Shown here: one piece after another, positions 14,906 through 23,964 of the stretch
Numbering within the stretch: the stretch's first letter is position 1
How the letters are laid out: each line of letters begins with the position of its first letter
Source: Thermoplasmata archaeon
GTDB taxonomy: Archaea > Thermoplasmatota > Thermoplasmata > RBG-16-68-12 > SOIM01
DNA length: 64,000 bases
Reading direction: 5' to 3'
Assembly: GCA_023140195.1 (NCBI GenBank)
Contig: JAGLME010000015.1
Location: 248,001-312,000, forward strand
Notes under the pieces: generated by a model
Seen by the model: the letters and a program-made list of their open reading frames with translations, nothing else
Databases searched by the model: none
What the model was told of the DNA's origin: nothing
Position numbers and translations under genes: made by a program

Positions 14906-17806
14906 CTACCACCCCACGAACGTGAACCTCCCCAATACGATGCCTGACATGGAAATCTGAAAACCTTCTGACACCTGGACAACCGAATCGTACACTCCAG
15001 ACGGCATTTCTCCCGCATGGAACTTCCACATCTCGAAAACCATGTAGGCCATTCCAACCACATTCGGAATGTTGTCGCAGAACCAATCCAGGGAATTGGT
15101 ACCCGCTGGTTTCAAGGGCAAAGCAAATGTGCCCGATCCCGCCTGGTAGATTATTGTGAACACACCGACGCTGTACGTGCTGCTCCCCGTTCCACCGGCT
15201 GAGTCCAGTGGAATGACCATGTAGTAGTACTCGCTGTTCTGATTGCCGATGATTCCCGCATCCCTCCAATACGTCTTAGTCGTGTTCGCTATTGGAGACA
15301 GCGAGAGATCGTGGAGACCGTCCCTCTTGTCGCTTCTGAAGACAAGATATCGATCAGCACCGACTGGAGCAATCCAGCTCAGATTGACGTCGTTTCCTTC
15401 GATCGAGGCGGATAGGCTCTTTCTGAATATGACCGAGTCTCCCAGTCCTTCCTGGAATCTAATCATCGATGCGGGGGAACCTACGAACGTGTACGTTGCC
15501 TGCAAGCTCAGTGAAATCTCATATCCCTCGCCCATTCTCGCTGGAGAGTCGTTGATGCCGGGACCCATCGAGGGATAATGGCTCACCCAGTGACCGTTCA
15601 AGTCCATCCACCTGATGAGATCGACATTTGGGATTCCAACGGCATAATCGCTAATGTTCTGATCTTCGAAGGGGTCCAGCGGTAGAGAGAAAGCGTTCAA
15701 ACCGGAAATGAATGATCTTGTCCATTTGCCGGCGGTGTTGCTGGTGATGCTCATGTTTCCCAGCCCATTCACGGCTCTCACGACATAGTAGAACTCTCTT
15801 GGAGCACTCAGGTTGGCTGCATCAACGTCCGTCCAGTTCGTTCTGAGCGGATCGGTATCGGCGGACGTGTCGTAAGCCGGGGTGGAGAAGTCGAATTCCC
15901 TCTGGTCGGTGCTTCGATAGATGAGATAGTGGTCTATCGAGGTCGAGTTCGAGACCGTCCAATTCAGGAAGATGCCGTCGTTGTCTGTCACCTGTGCGGT
16001 CAGGTTAGCAGGTGGCGGTGGTGGGAGTGGAGGGCTTTCCACCATGAATTCGATCGTGTGGAAGTTGTTGTTCTCAGATAATTCGGATATGGCGTCTCCG
16101 TAGTCAACTTCTATCGTTATTTCATATGAACCCGGGACAGGCGGAGCCGTCCAGACGCCCTGATGCAAAGAAGACTTCTCTACCCTGCCCAACGGTGGAA
16201 CCACTCCTTGATAGAAGGGAGAACCGGGAGATGTCGAATTGTAGAATGCTACACTGGAAGTCAATGTCGCGGCTTCTCCTCCGTTGTACACCTTCGCGGA
16301 TATCGTGTTCATGCTCCCTGCAAGTACACGCGTTGCCGTGGAGGGTGTAACTTCCATGGGCATGTAGTCAGGAAGAACTATTCCACTCTCGTACCATCGC
16401 AGGTAAACATCAAGATCGGGCCCGCTGCCAAGCAAACCGCTCGGGTCGGTCCACACGACGACCACATTGCCAAGATTGTCCGCGTCCAGCCCGGGACGTT
16501 TGGAGGGTTGGTAATTGTCAAGGAGGTCATTGGTGAGGGACATTGTGTCATTCCAGATTCCGGTGAGGGCATCCCATTTCTTGTAGAACACGTCTCCTCT
16601 GTTGGGGCCTGCCCCGTCAACGTCGCTTGTGTCGATCCAAGCAATGTGAACATTCCCTCCGGGATCGGTGCAGATTCTGGCATCACTCGAGTATCCTGTG
16701 TTCGCCGGATCATTCGATACGAGAACTCTTGGTTCCCACTCTTCTGTTGTTGAATTCAATTTCCTGTAGAATATGTCAGCATCAGCTCCACTTCCGCTTT
16801 GCTCGCCTTGATCCTCCCAGATAATGTGAACGTTCCCAAAGATGTCCGACGCAATGCCCCAGAAGTTCGTAGCAGTCGAATCACTCTCGTCGTCGTCGTT
16901 GACATGGGAAATCGGACCCCAAGTGTTAGTGTTCACATCAAGTCTCCTGTGAAAGACATCTTGGTCACTTCCATTGGAACTGGCACCGGAGATGTTCGCG
17001 GCGTCCTCCCAAGCAACGTGTACATTTCCAGAGGGGCCAACAGCTATGTGGGGATTATCTGAGTTTGTCGAGTTGTCAAAGACCGCCATCCGCTGTCCCC
17101 AGAACTCCGTGGTTCCATTCCATTTCTTGTATTGGATATTGAGACCAGGGGAACTGGTGCGCCAAGTAAGATGCACGTTCCCAAGATGGTCTGCTGCCAG
17201 ACTGGGGTGGACATCGTGTAAGTTGCTAGGTTCATCCGTAGCGAGCACCCTGGCTCCCCATCCATTCGTAGTGGCATTCCACATTCTCCAGAAGATATCA
17301 GCGTTGCTTCCACTTCCGTTGAGGTCGCCAAACTGTTGCCATACGATGTGTACATTTCCGAATGAATCGGTCTCGACATCGGGGAGGCGTGACGATTCAG
17401 TGTTGTTTGCATTATCGTCTGTTATCAGAACTCTTGTCTCCCAAGACAGAGCCGTGGAATTCCATTTTCGATAAAAGATGTCCCCGTCTGGTCCGCTTCC
17501 GTCAAGGACTCCGTCGACCCACACTACGTGCACATTTCCAGAATTGCCTATTGACACGACTGGGCGTAGGGATCCATCGAGGTTGTCGATGCCGTCTGTG
17601 ACTAGAATCCTAGGATCCCACCAGCCCGCCTGTGCTGATTGACTTGAAAGTGAAGTGAGAACGACAAATACGTTTGGAATGATCAGAGCCAAGGCCAGTA
17701 GTCCAATGCCGAGTCTTCTTGAAGAAGTTCCAAGCGATTTGGCTTCTCTCATCTCCTCCATCATCCTCTCCGAGCTTTCAGCGCCGCCATTATCTGGTAA
17801 TGACAT
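14906..17806 (-). CDS. Large secreted protein: seven-bladed propeller, CARDB and fibronectin III domains
   Basis: 966 residues. A signal peptide (LGIGLLALALIIPNVFVVL) precedes seven repeats of about 65 residues, each with a GNVHVxW-type strand and a DIFYRKW-type strand, forming a BNR/sialidase-like propeller (about 45-480). A CARDB domain (about 490-600) and two fibronectin III units follow (NLTAQVTDNDGIFLNWTV; NDVNLSWIAPVG). Each is followed by a similar C-terminal unit with LPL...IPN...W...MP...GeGyqI...TFVG. There is no C-terminal anchor, so it may be released or held by partners. Start at ATG 17806; internal methionines near residue 15 are possible alternatives. Confidence 0.82.
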   Translation of the reverse strand: MSLPDNGGAESSERMMEEMREAKSLGTSSRRLGIGLLALALIIPNVFVVLTSLSSQSAQAGWWDPRILVTDGIDNLDGSLRPVVSIGNSGNVHVVWVDGVLDGSGPDGDIFYRKWNSTALSWETRVLITDDNANNTESSRLPDVETDSFGNVHIVWQQFGDLNGSGSNADIFWRMWNATTNGWGARVLATDEPSNLHDVHPSLAADHLGNVHLTWRTSSPGLNIQYKKWNGTTEFWGQRMAVFDNSTNSDNPHIAVGPSGNVHVAWEDAANISGASSNGSDQDVFHRRLDVNTNTWGPISHVNDDDESDSTATNFWGIASDIFGNVHIIWEDQGEQSGSGADADIFYRKLNSTTEEWEPRVLVSNDPANTGYSSDARICTDPGGNVHIAWIDTSDVDGAGPNRGDVFYKKWDALTGIWNDTMSLTNDLLDNYQPSKRPGLDADNLGNVVVVWTDPSGLLGSGPDLDVYLRWYESGIVLPDYMPMEVTPSTATRVLAGSMNTISAKVYNGGEAATLTSSVAFYNSTSPGSPFYQGVVPPLGRVEKSSLHQGVWTAPPVPGSYEITIEVDYGDAISELSENNNFHTIEFMVESPPLPPPPPANLTAQVTDNDGIFLNWTVSNSTSIDHYLIYRSTDQREFDFSTPAYDTSADTDPLRTNWTDVDAANLSAPREFYYVVRAVNGLGNMSITSNTAGKWTRSFISGLNAFSLPLDPFEDQNISDYAVGIPNVDLIRWMDLNGHWVSHYPSMGPGINDSPARMGEGYEISLSLQATYTFVGSPASMIRFQEGLGDSVIFRKSLSASIEGNDVNLSWIAPVGADRYLVFRSDKRDGLHDLSLSPIANTTKTYWRDAGIIGNQNSEYYYMVIPLDSAGGTGSSTYSVGVFTIIYQAGSGTFALPLKPAGTNSLDWFCDNIPNVVGMAYMVFEMWKFHAGEMPSGVYDSVVQVSEGFQISMSGIVLGRFTFVGW

Positions 17807-17999
17807 ATGTAAGACCCCGTATTAATGGAAATTGGTTCAATATTCAATGGTTTTGAGCGTTTTTCCCTATACTTACAGTCTTCCCAGGTTGCGTTATTTC
17901 GTCTCAGCTTTAATCAGTAGAGTCCAATAGCCGTATTCTCCTCCATCTTTTTTCGTTGAATTGATCTCACGCGTTTCAAGTGTTTCGGTCATCAATGCA

Positions 18000-18332
18000 A
18001 TGAGTGTTCTGTGGCCTATTCCTTTCAGCAAACGGCACAGTCAATCTAGGGTGGGTCTCCCCAGACAAGCAGCAATCTATGCGATTATGACGAGACTGGA
18101 CGCACGGGGGGAGCCAAGTACTTTCCGACCTCTCTATTTCGGTGAATCTGGGAATCTTTCAGAGAGAGGTTTCTTGCGTTCCCATCACAAGTTTGGTTGT
18201 TGGATGAACGAAGCTGGCTCCGCACGGAATCTCTTCATAGCAATCTATACCATGCACCGGAGTACGGAGGCCAGAAGGCGAAATGTTGAGGCTCAGTTGA
18301 TCTCTATGTACAGCCCAACCTGCAACGATTGA
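18000..18332 (+). CDS. GIY-YIG domain protein (compact nuclease-like)
   Basis: About 110 residues from ATG 18000 (track start TTG 17961). The GIY-YIG core is readable: AIYAIM for the GIY strand, PLYFGESGNLSERG for the YIG strand and catalytic Arg region, and NVEAQLISMYSPTCND for the metal-binding Glu helix and C-terminus. The domain is essentially the whole protein, as in stand-alone GIY-YIG proteins rather than homing endonucleases. The first Gly is Ala and the Ile of YIG is Phe, so activity is uncertain. It stands alone between surface-protein genes and may be cargo of the element. Confidence 0.65.
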   Translation: MSVLWPIPFSKRHSQSRVGLPRQAAIYAIMTRLDARGEPSTFRPLYFGESGNLSERGFLRSHHKFGCWMNEAGSARNLFIAIYTMHRSTEARRRNVEAQLISMYSPTCND

Positions 18333-18694
18333 AGAGTCTGAGAGAATCTGTTCTATTCGACTCAATCTAATGCAGTACAGACAACTGGACCCAGAATTCA
18401 TTGGAGTATTGTGGAATCTTGTCACCCTGAAAATGTCGTACCTGGGTATCTACCCCTCTCGATTCAAAAACCACCTCTCCTGTGAGTGTCCCAAAAGCAG
18501 GATATTCTGTCGCACTTGATAATGAAGGAAGACATTTTTTTCTCAATTTTTCTACTAGCTTTGGGCGATTGAGGTGTCCCTGCATTGGTCAAAAGGTTGT
18601 TCCAGAGTTTTCTTATATCCAGTCTTCCATTCTTTTCTCAGGAGAAGACCATGGAGCAGAGGAGGGAGGGGATGAGACCTTCCGGAGGGGTTGC
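18333..18694. other. Intergenic region
   Basis: Contains palindromic repeat copy 4 (18508-18536) followed directly by a seven-T run, a good terminator-like signal. The start of the ORF-track frame (18482) is not supported; the ribosome site for the next gene is at 18684-18690. Confidence 0.5.
18508..18536 (+). repeat. Palindromic repeat copy 4 (TGTCG-N18-GACATT family)
   Basis: TGTCGCACTT ... GAAGACATT followed by TTTTTT. It lies 176 bases 3' of the GIY-YIG gene on the same strand. Confidence 0.75.
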
Positions 18695-20191
18695 ATGCAA
18701 GAAATGAAGGATCGGAGAATGATAGGAAACTCGAGTAGGATTGTGCTCTCTGTCGCCATTGCGATGACGTTGTCGGTATTGGGGGTGCCTCAGATTTCGG
18801 AGCCCGAACCTGCTCAGGTGGGTGACTGGAACATCTATACGGTAGACTCTGCGGGTGACGTAGGCTTTGCTAGTTCGATTGCTCTGGGCCCAAACGGTGT
18901 TCCGCACATAAGCTACTATGACTGGAAAAACATGACGCTCAAATATGCTCATTGGACGGGAGAAGGATGGAATGTTGAAACCGTCGACTCTTCTCACACT
19001 CCAGGCTATTCGGCTGGAAGGACTTCTTCAATAGCCGTAGACAGCAATGGCTATCCTCACATAAGTTATGAGTATCATTTCTATGTCTCCGGATACATCT
19101 GGAGCAACCTAAGATACGCATACTGGAATGGAAGCGCTTGGAACATCCAGACTGTGGACCCTGGTCAATGGCTGGGTTTCTGGAGTTCAATAGCCCTCGA
19201 TAGGAACGGCCATCCGCATATAAGCTACAAAGACAGTCAATTCCCTGGAGGACTCAAGTACGCGAAGTGGAATGGGACGGCGTGGAGCATCGAGGATGTA
19301 GAACTCTCTCGCGAATATGCTGTCGGTGGGTTCCCTTCTCTGGCCCTCGACAGAAATGACAATCCTCACATAAGCTATGTGGACGGCAATGACGATGGCG
19401 GCATCAGATATGCAAGATGGAACAGGAGCGCGTGGATCTTCGATACCGTGGACGCTGGTCCTGGTGGTTGGTTTTGGCATCCCACATCCTTGGCCCTCGA
19501 CAAGAATGACAATCCTCACATTGGCTATTATAACAACGAGATTGGCGACATCAAGTATGTAAAATGGAATGGAAGCTCGTGGAATATCGCTTCAGTTGAT
19601 TTGATTGGTGCTTCTAGTGTGCCTGTTTCCTTGTCTCTCGACAAGAATGACAATCCTCACGTAAGCTATGTTGACTCCTTCATCGATGAGGTCCTCATCG
19701 TTGAGGTCAAATACGCAGAATGGAGCGGAACCGATTGGAGCATCGAGACAGTTGATTATGGTTCCCGTAGTTCCCTGGCACTTGACAGCAACGACGATCC
19801 ACACATAAGCTACCTTAATTGGACTAACAAAGACCTCAAGTATGCCACCAAAGCCGAACTAGCCTCGGCAGAACGCTCCATCACGCTCGACATCGATCCC
19901 GACACACTGAACCTCAAATCCAAAGGTAAATGGATAACCGCCTATCTCACAACTGAGAATGCCCACGCCGATGATATTGACACTTCGTCTCTTCTACTGA
20001 ATGATGTCATCAGGCCCGAATGGTGGGACATACAGAACAACACAACTCTGATGGTCAAGTTCGACCGAGTTGCGGTCCGGGCCATAGTACCCGTCTCAGA
20101 TTCGGTGGATATCAAAGTCACAGGTCAGTGGACGAACGGCGAGAGCTTCGAAGTGCACGATATGATAAAGGTTATCAATCCCGGACAATAG
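18695..20191 (+). CDS. Secreted seven-bladed propeller protein with DIDPDTLNLKS-type C-terminal module
   Basis: 498 residues from ATG 18695, chosen because GGAGGGG lies four bases upstream; the track start 18482 runs through repeat copy 4. A signal peptide (IVLSVAIAMTLSVLGV) leads to seven repeats with NPHISYxD-type and LKYAxWNGxxW-type strands, one per propeller blade. Residues about 395-495 form the module LDIDPDTLNLKSKGKWITAYL ... VKFDRVAVRAIV ... VTGQWTNGESFEVHDMIKVI, shared with the 10636-12240 gene. The shared module and the near-identical hairpin after each gene point to duplication of a cassette end. Extracellular, with no membrane anchor. Confidence 0.8.
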   Translation: MQEMKDRRMIGNSSRIVLSVAIAMTLSVLGVPQISEPEPAQVGDWNIYTVDSAGDVGFASSIALGPNGVPHISYYDWKNMTLKYAHWTGEGWNVETVDSSHTPGYSAGRTSSIAVDSNGYPHISYEYHFYVSGYIWSNLRYAYWNGSAWNIQTVDPGQWLGFWSSIALDRNGHPHISYKDSQFPGGLKYAKWNGTAWSIEDVELSREYAVGGFPSLALDRNDNPHISYVDGNDDGGIRYARWNRSAWIFDTVDAGPGGWFWHPTSLALDKNDNPHIGYYNNEIGDIKYVKWNGSSWNIASVDLIGASSVPVSLSLDKNDNPHVSYVDSFIDEVLIVEVKYAEWSGTDWSIETVDYGSRSSLALDSNDDPHISYLNWTNKDLKYATKAELASAERSITLDIDPDTLNLKSKGKWITAYLTTENAHADDIDTSSLLLNDVIRPEWWDIQNNTTLMVKFDRVAVRAIVPVSDSVDIKVTGQWTNGESFEVHDMIKVINPGQ

Positions 20192-20228
20192 TGGCGTATC
20201 TGCCGATCTTTGTCCCGAAGGATCATCT

Positions 20229-20257
20229 TGTCGCACTTCGAAAAGAAGGACGACATT
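20229..20257 (+). repeat. Palindromic repeat copy 5 (TGTCG-N18-GACATT family)
   Basis: TGTCG-CACTTC-GAAAA-GAAG-GACGACATT lies 37 bases past the stop of the 18695-20191 gene, in the sense direction. It is nearly identical to copy 3, but on the opposite chromosomal strand. Confidence 0.8.
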
Positions 20258-20370
20258 CCTTCTGTGCTCTGGCGGGACGATATTGGAATTCGGACCTTAA
20301 GCTCAAAGACGAGGGAATGTTAGCAGTTCACGTATTATAGAAACTGCAAGCCTGTCCATCATAGAACCCG

Positions 20371-23300
20371 CTATTCCAATCCCTCTTCGCGGTCAGCGTT
20401 TTCTTCAACATCCAAACGCCTAGACTGAGTAGCCTCTGATGTCGTCCCTTCTCTCGCAGAATCCTTCTCTTCAGACGGGTGTTTCTTGCGCGTTCTCCAC
20501 GCTATGAAAACCACGATTATGGTGACGATTATCAACACAAGGATGATCCACCAATAGTCTATGGCGGTGAGTGGCTCTTCTCCCGGTTTCTCTCCAACTT
20601 CTTTGGTTGTGAAGATTGTTTCGCTGACTGTCACTAAGCTGTTGCCTGCTATGTCCTTGGCCCATGTTGTGATGATGATTCGATAAGTTGTGTTCTTCTC
20701 CAATTCCTCTTTTGGAATGAAGAAGAGCGTACTACCATCAATTGTCCAACTCAGAGATCCTTCCACTTCCACAGTGTCATTCATCAGGTTGAATGAGCTG
20801 CTTGTGGCAGACTGATTCATCCTCTCGGTGAAAGTCACCACGATGTTCGTTGTCGTCTCCAAGTCTCTCTCTCCATCATATGGTGATATGCTGACTATCG
20901 CGGGTGGTGTTGTGTCCAATTCAATGTCGTCAGAGTAAGTAATGGACTCAAGACCAGCATTGTCCTTGATCTGGTAGTAGACCTTCTTCTTTCCATCTCC
21001 AGACGTGAGCATCCACGCTCTAGTCGATGAGGGAGACTCCCAAGGTTCGGTATCCCACAAACCGTCATTGCTGTATCTGACTTGAGAGACGCCCGAGAAC
21101 TTATCTGAGTAAGTCAACCTCAGGCTCACTGATGCTGAGGAGGTCAATTCGGCCCCGTCGTTGATGACTATAGAACCTGTGGGAGGCTTGGTATCCAAAC
21201 CTATGTAGTCCAGATAGGTGATTGACTCCAAACCCGAATTGTCTTTGACCTGGTAATAGATGATCTTTATACCATCGTCACTCTCGATCGTCCATGGCTC
21301 CATTGGAGAGGGTGTCGCCCAGAGCTCCGTATCCCACACACCATCGTTGTTGCTGTACCTGACGAGAGAAACGCCTGAGGTTATGTCGGAATACCCCAAT
21401 GTCAATGCTACCAATGTTGAAGTTGTCCATGCATCCCCATCGTTTATCATGATTGAACCTGTTGGCTCTGTTGTATCCAGACCAATCATATCTGAATAAG
21501 TGATGGACAGCAACCCGACATTGTCCTTGATCTGATAGTAGACGGTCTTTGTTCCATCTCCACGTGTTAGCGGCCATTCTTTAATTGGGAAAGGTATCTC
21601 CCAGGACTCGGAATCCCAGGTGCCATCATTGCTGTATCTCACTTGAGAGACACCTGATGTTGGGTCTAAGTACGTTAGTGAAAGAGTCACCCAAGCGGAT
21701 GTTGTCCATGCATCTCCATCATTTACGATTATTGAACCTGAGGGAGGTGTGGTGTCCAAACCTATATCGTCCGAGTAGATGTTGGAAAGGAGTCCAGCAT
21801 TGTCCCTAACCTGGTAGTAGACATCCTTCGTCCCGTCCCCACTTGCTAGATTCCACGCCTTCGTGGGTGAAGGAGCCTCCCAGGGTTCGGTATCCCAGAC
21901 GCCATCATTGCTGTATCTCACTTGCGATACGCCGGACAGAGCATCTACGTAAGTGAGCATCAGGGTCACGGATGTTGTCGTTGTCCATGTATCTCCACTG
22001 TTTATGATGATCGAACCCGTTGGAGGGGTCGTGTCCACACATACAATTGCGTCCGCAGACGTCGGTGCTGGTTCACCGTTCCCTGAGGTGTCATTGGCGA
22101 TCGTGTAGAACTCGTAGAAACCATCTCCATGCGGGGATGTAAATAGGAAGCTTCCCACGGCAAGCGTACCAGAGATGGTGTTATCGTACGCCCACTCCTC
22201 CCAATCAAGCCAGGTGATGTTATCGGGACTGTACCTATAATAAAGTGAGATATTTGCCAGCCCATAGTCGTCCGTGGCTATCCAGTCAATGTTGAATGTC
22301 GAGGTCGTCTGCCAAAATGGCAATATCAAGTTTGCTTTTGACTCGGGCGGCATGATGTCCTCCGTACTCCTCGTGTATAGGATATCGTTGTCCCCGTCTC
22401 TGCTGTCCGCCCAAGCAACGTGAACCACACCAGTGCCAATAGAAATAGACGGGTAGGTTGTCCATTCTATCCCCACAAACGTTGCAATCTCTTCCTCAGG
22501 CTGCCAGCTCGTGCCATCAAAATACCTATAGTAGATGTCAGTATCCCCTAGCCCCCCTTCCATCCAAACCACATGCACGTTCACACCATCAACCGCTAAG
22601 ACAGGGGCGAACTGTGTCTCCGTCCCCACATCCGAACTTATCTCTTGGTCGGGTTGCCAACTTACCCCGTCAAAGTACCTGTAAAAGATGTCGGAGTCTC
22701 CGTCGTATTTCCTGTCTGCCCAAACGGTGTGCACCTTCCCCCCATTTGCAGCGACTGATGGCAATATTTTGTCCCACATGAAGTCAGTGCTGAGCTCTTC
22801 ATCAGGCTGCCAGCTTATGCCATCAAAGTGCTTGTAGCGGATTCCAAAGAGGCCAAAGGTACTGTTTTCCCAGACGACATGCACTCTTCCGTTCTCTGCA
22901 GCGATTGAGGGGTTCGTATGATCTGCGAACCACGGGTCAGGACTAATTTGCTGCTTGGGTTGCCAGGTTGCTCCATCGAAGCGCATGTAGAAGATATCCC
23001 AGTCCCCGTCACCATAGTCGTGCCAAACCACATGCACACGCCCATTGTCCACTGCGACTTCCGGAGCAGCCTCTTGATTAACCCTCAGGACATCGGTGCT
23101 TAAGCGCAGTTGTGGTTGCCAAGTAGCTCCGTCAAAATGCCCATAGTAGATGTCTGATGTGGTTAGATTCCACTCTTCCCAAACGATGTATACTTTGCCA
23201 TTCTCAACCACGATCGAAGGATTCATTTGCCATTCACTTGCATCATCAATGCTGATTTCCTGCTCAGGTTGCCAACTGGTACCGTTGTAGTATCTGTAGT

Positions 23301-23604
23301 ATATGTCGTAGTCTCCATCTCCGAAATCTGCCCATACGGCATGTACTTCATCGTCTTCCGCTGCAAGAGACACATTCCACTGTTTTTCGGTGGCGATGTC
23401 GGTGCTTATCACCTGTATCGGTTCCCAAAACCTAGCAGCGGCATTTTGGTTCAAGATGGTCATCGGCACGATCATACACAATAAGAGGACAATTAACAGA
23501 GACACCGCTTCCAGATTCCCTCTCTTCTGATACTTTCTCAACCATCTTACACTTGGCAACGCTAATTCCTCCCTCCTGAAATGCATTTCCACACCACCAC
23601 TCAT
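20371..23604 (-). CDS. Giant membrane-anchored surface protein: seven-bladed propeller plus Ig-like array
   Basis: 1077 residues. After a signal segment (AVSLLIVLLLCMIVPMTIL) come seven propeller repeats (about 55-405), each with VHVVW-type and DIYYRYFDG-type strands. A linker domain follows, then four Ig-like units of about 93 residues beginning DTTPPTGSI and containing VSQVRYSNDG and VYYQVKDNAG. A Big_5/SbsA-type Ig domain (IVSISPYDGERDLETTTNIVV) precedes a C-terminal transmembrane helix and a charged tail. Start 23604 has a TTTTATAT box about 23 bases upstream; ATG 23586 is an alternative. Likely a cell-surface binding or adhesion protein. Confidence 0.82.
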   Translation of the reverse strand: MSGGVEMHFRREELALPSVRWLRKYQKRGNLEAVSLLIVLLLCMIVPMTILNQNAAARFWEPIQVISTDIATEKQWNVSLAAEDDEVHAVWADFGDGDYDIYYRYYNGTSWQPEQEISIDDASEWQMNPSIVVENGKVYIVWEEWNLTTSDIYYGHFDGATWQPQLRLSTDVLRVNQEAAPEVAVDNGRVHVVWHDYGDGDWDIFYMRFDGATWQPKQQISPDPWFADHTNPSIAAENGRVHVVWENSTFGLFGIRYKHFDGISWQPDEELSTDFMWDKILPSVAANGGKVHTVWADRKYDGDSDIFYRYFDGVSWQPDQEISSDVGTETQFAPVLAVDGVNVHVVWMEGGLGDTDIYYRYFDGTSWQPEEEIATFVGIEWTTYPSISIGTGVVHVAWADSRDGDNDILYTRSTEDIMPPESKANLILPFWQTTSTFNIDWIATDDYGLANISLYYRYSPDNITWLDWEEWAYDNTISGTLAVGSFLFTSPHGDGFYEFYTIANDTSGNGEPAPTSADAIVCVDTTPPTGSIIINSGDTWTTTTSVTLMLTYVDALSGVSQVRYSNDGVWDTEPWEAPSPTKAWNLASGDGTKDVYYQVRDNAGLLSNIYSDDIGLDTTPPSGSIIVNDGDAWTTSAWVTLSLTYLDPTSGVSQVRYSNDGTWDSESWEIPFPIKEWPLTRGDGTKTVYYQIKDNVGLLSITYSDMIGLDTTEPTGSIMINDGDAWTTSTLVALTLGYSDITSGVSLVRYSNNDGVWDTELWATPSPMEPWTIESDDGIKIIYYQVKDNSGLESITYLDYIGLDTKPPTGSIVINDGAELTSSASVSLRLTYSDKFSGVSQVRYSNDGLWDTEPWESPSSTRAWMLTSGDGKKKVYYQIKDNAGLESITYSDDIELDTTPPAIVSISPYDGERDLETTTNIVVTFTERMNQSATSSSFNLMNDTVEVEGSLSWTIDGSTLFFIPKEELEKNTTYRIIITTWAKDIAGNSLVTVSETIFTTKEVGEKPGEEPLTAIDYWWIILVLIIVTIIVVFIAWRTRKKHPSEEKDSAREGTTSEATQSRRLDVEENADREEGLE

Positions 23605-23623
23605 TAAAGAAATTTGGTCAGCG

Positions 23624-23631
23624 ATATAAAA
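23624..23631 (-). promoter_or_regulatory. TATA box for the 20371-23604 surface protein
   Basis: CTTTTATATC on the minus strand, matching the archaeal TATA consensus, centred about 23 bases before ATG 23604. Confidence 0.5.
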
Positions 23632-23881
23632 GGATGTTTGTACTAACTTCTATATGTTCTTAAAATCTTCTGGTGTTGAGATAACCTGCCCAGTACTCCA
23701 ATTGTCTTCAAGTCGTAAGAAAGCTATCCCGTCCTTAGCACTTGAGATTGTGCAGTCAGGAATGTCATGGTTGCAGGCCCTTGCCTGTTGCTTGGCCACT
23801 CACTCGCCTCTGACATGCTGGAAATATGGACATTCGTCACAGCTAGTAGTGTTCTCCGACATTCCTCTATCTTCAATCGAG

Positions 23882-23910
23882 AATGTCGTCATTCATAGGG
23901 AACAATGACA
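23882..23910 (-). repeat. Palindromic repeat copy 6 (TGTCA-N18-GACATT)
   Basis: Minus-strand TGTCA-N18-GACATT with one change in the left arm. It is 55 bases 3' of the metallopeptidase gene stop, in its sense direction. A neighbouring CGACATTC / GAATGTCG pair (23868-23888) adds a second possible stem. Confidence 0.7.
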
Positions 23911-23964
23911 TTTACTGCAAATGCACTTCAAGCACAGACGGGAAGGTCGCTGTGGTGACCTGAC

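Larger units (their letters stand above)
23605..23964. other. Intergenic region between two large surface-protein genes
   Basis: Contains the minus-strand TATA box of the 20371-23604 gene (23624-23631) and palindromic repeat copy 6. A plus-strand 84-codon frame (23654-23908) overlaps the repeat and has no ribosome site, so I do not call it. Confidence 0.5.

Noticed and set aside
23654-23908. Plus-strand 84-codon ORF with several cysteines
   Set aside because: It overlaps repeat copy 6 and has no ribosome site. The TATA box upstream is better oriented for the minus-strand surface-protein gene.
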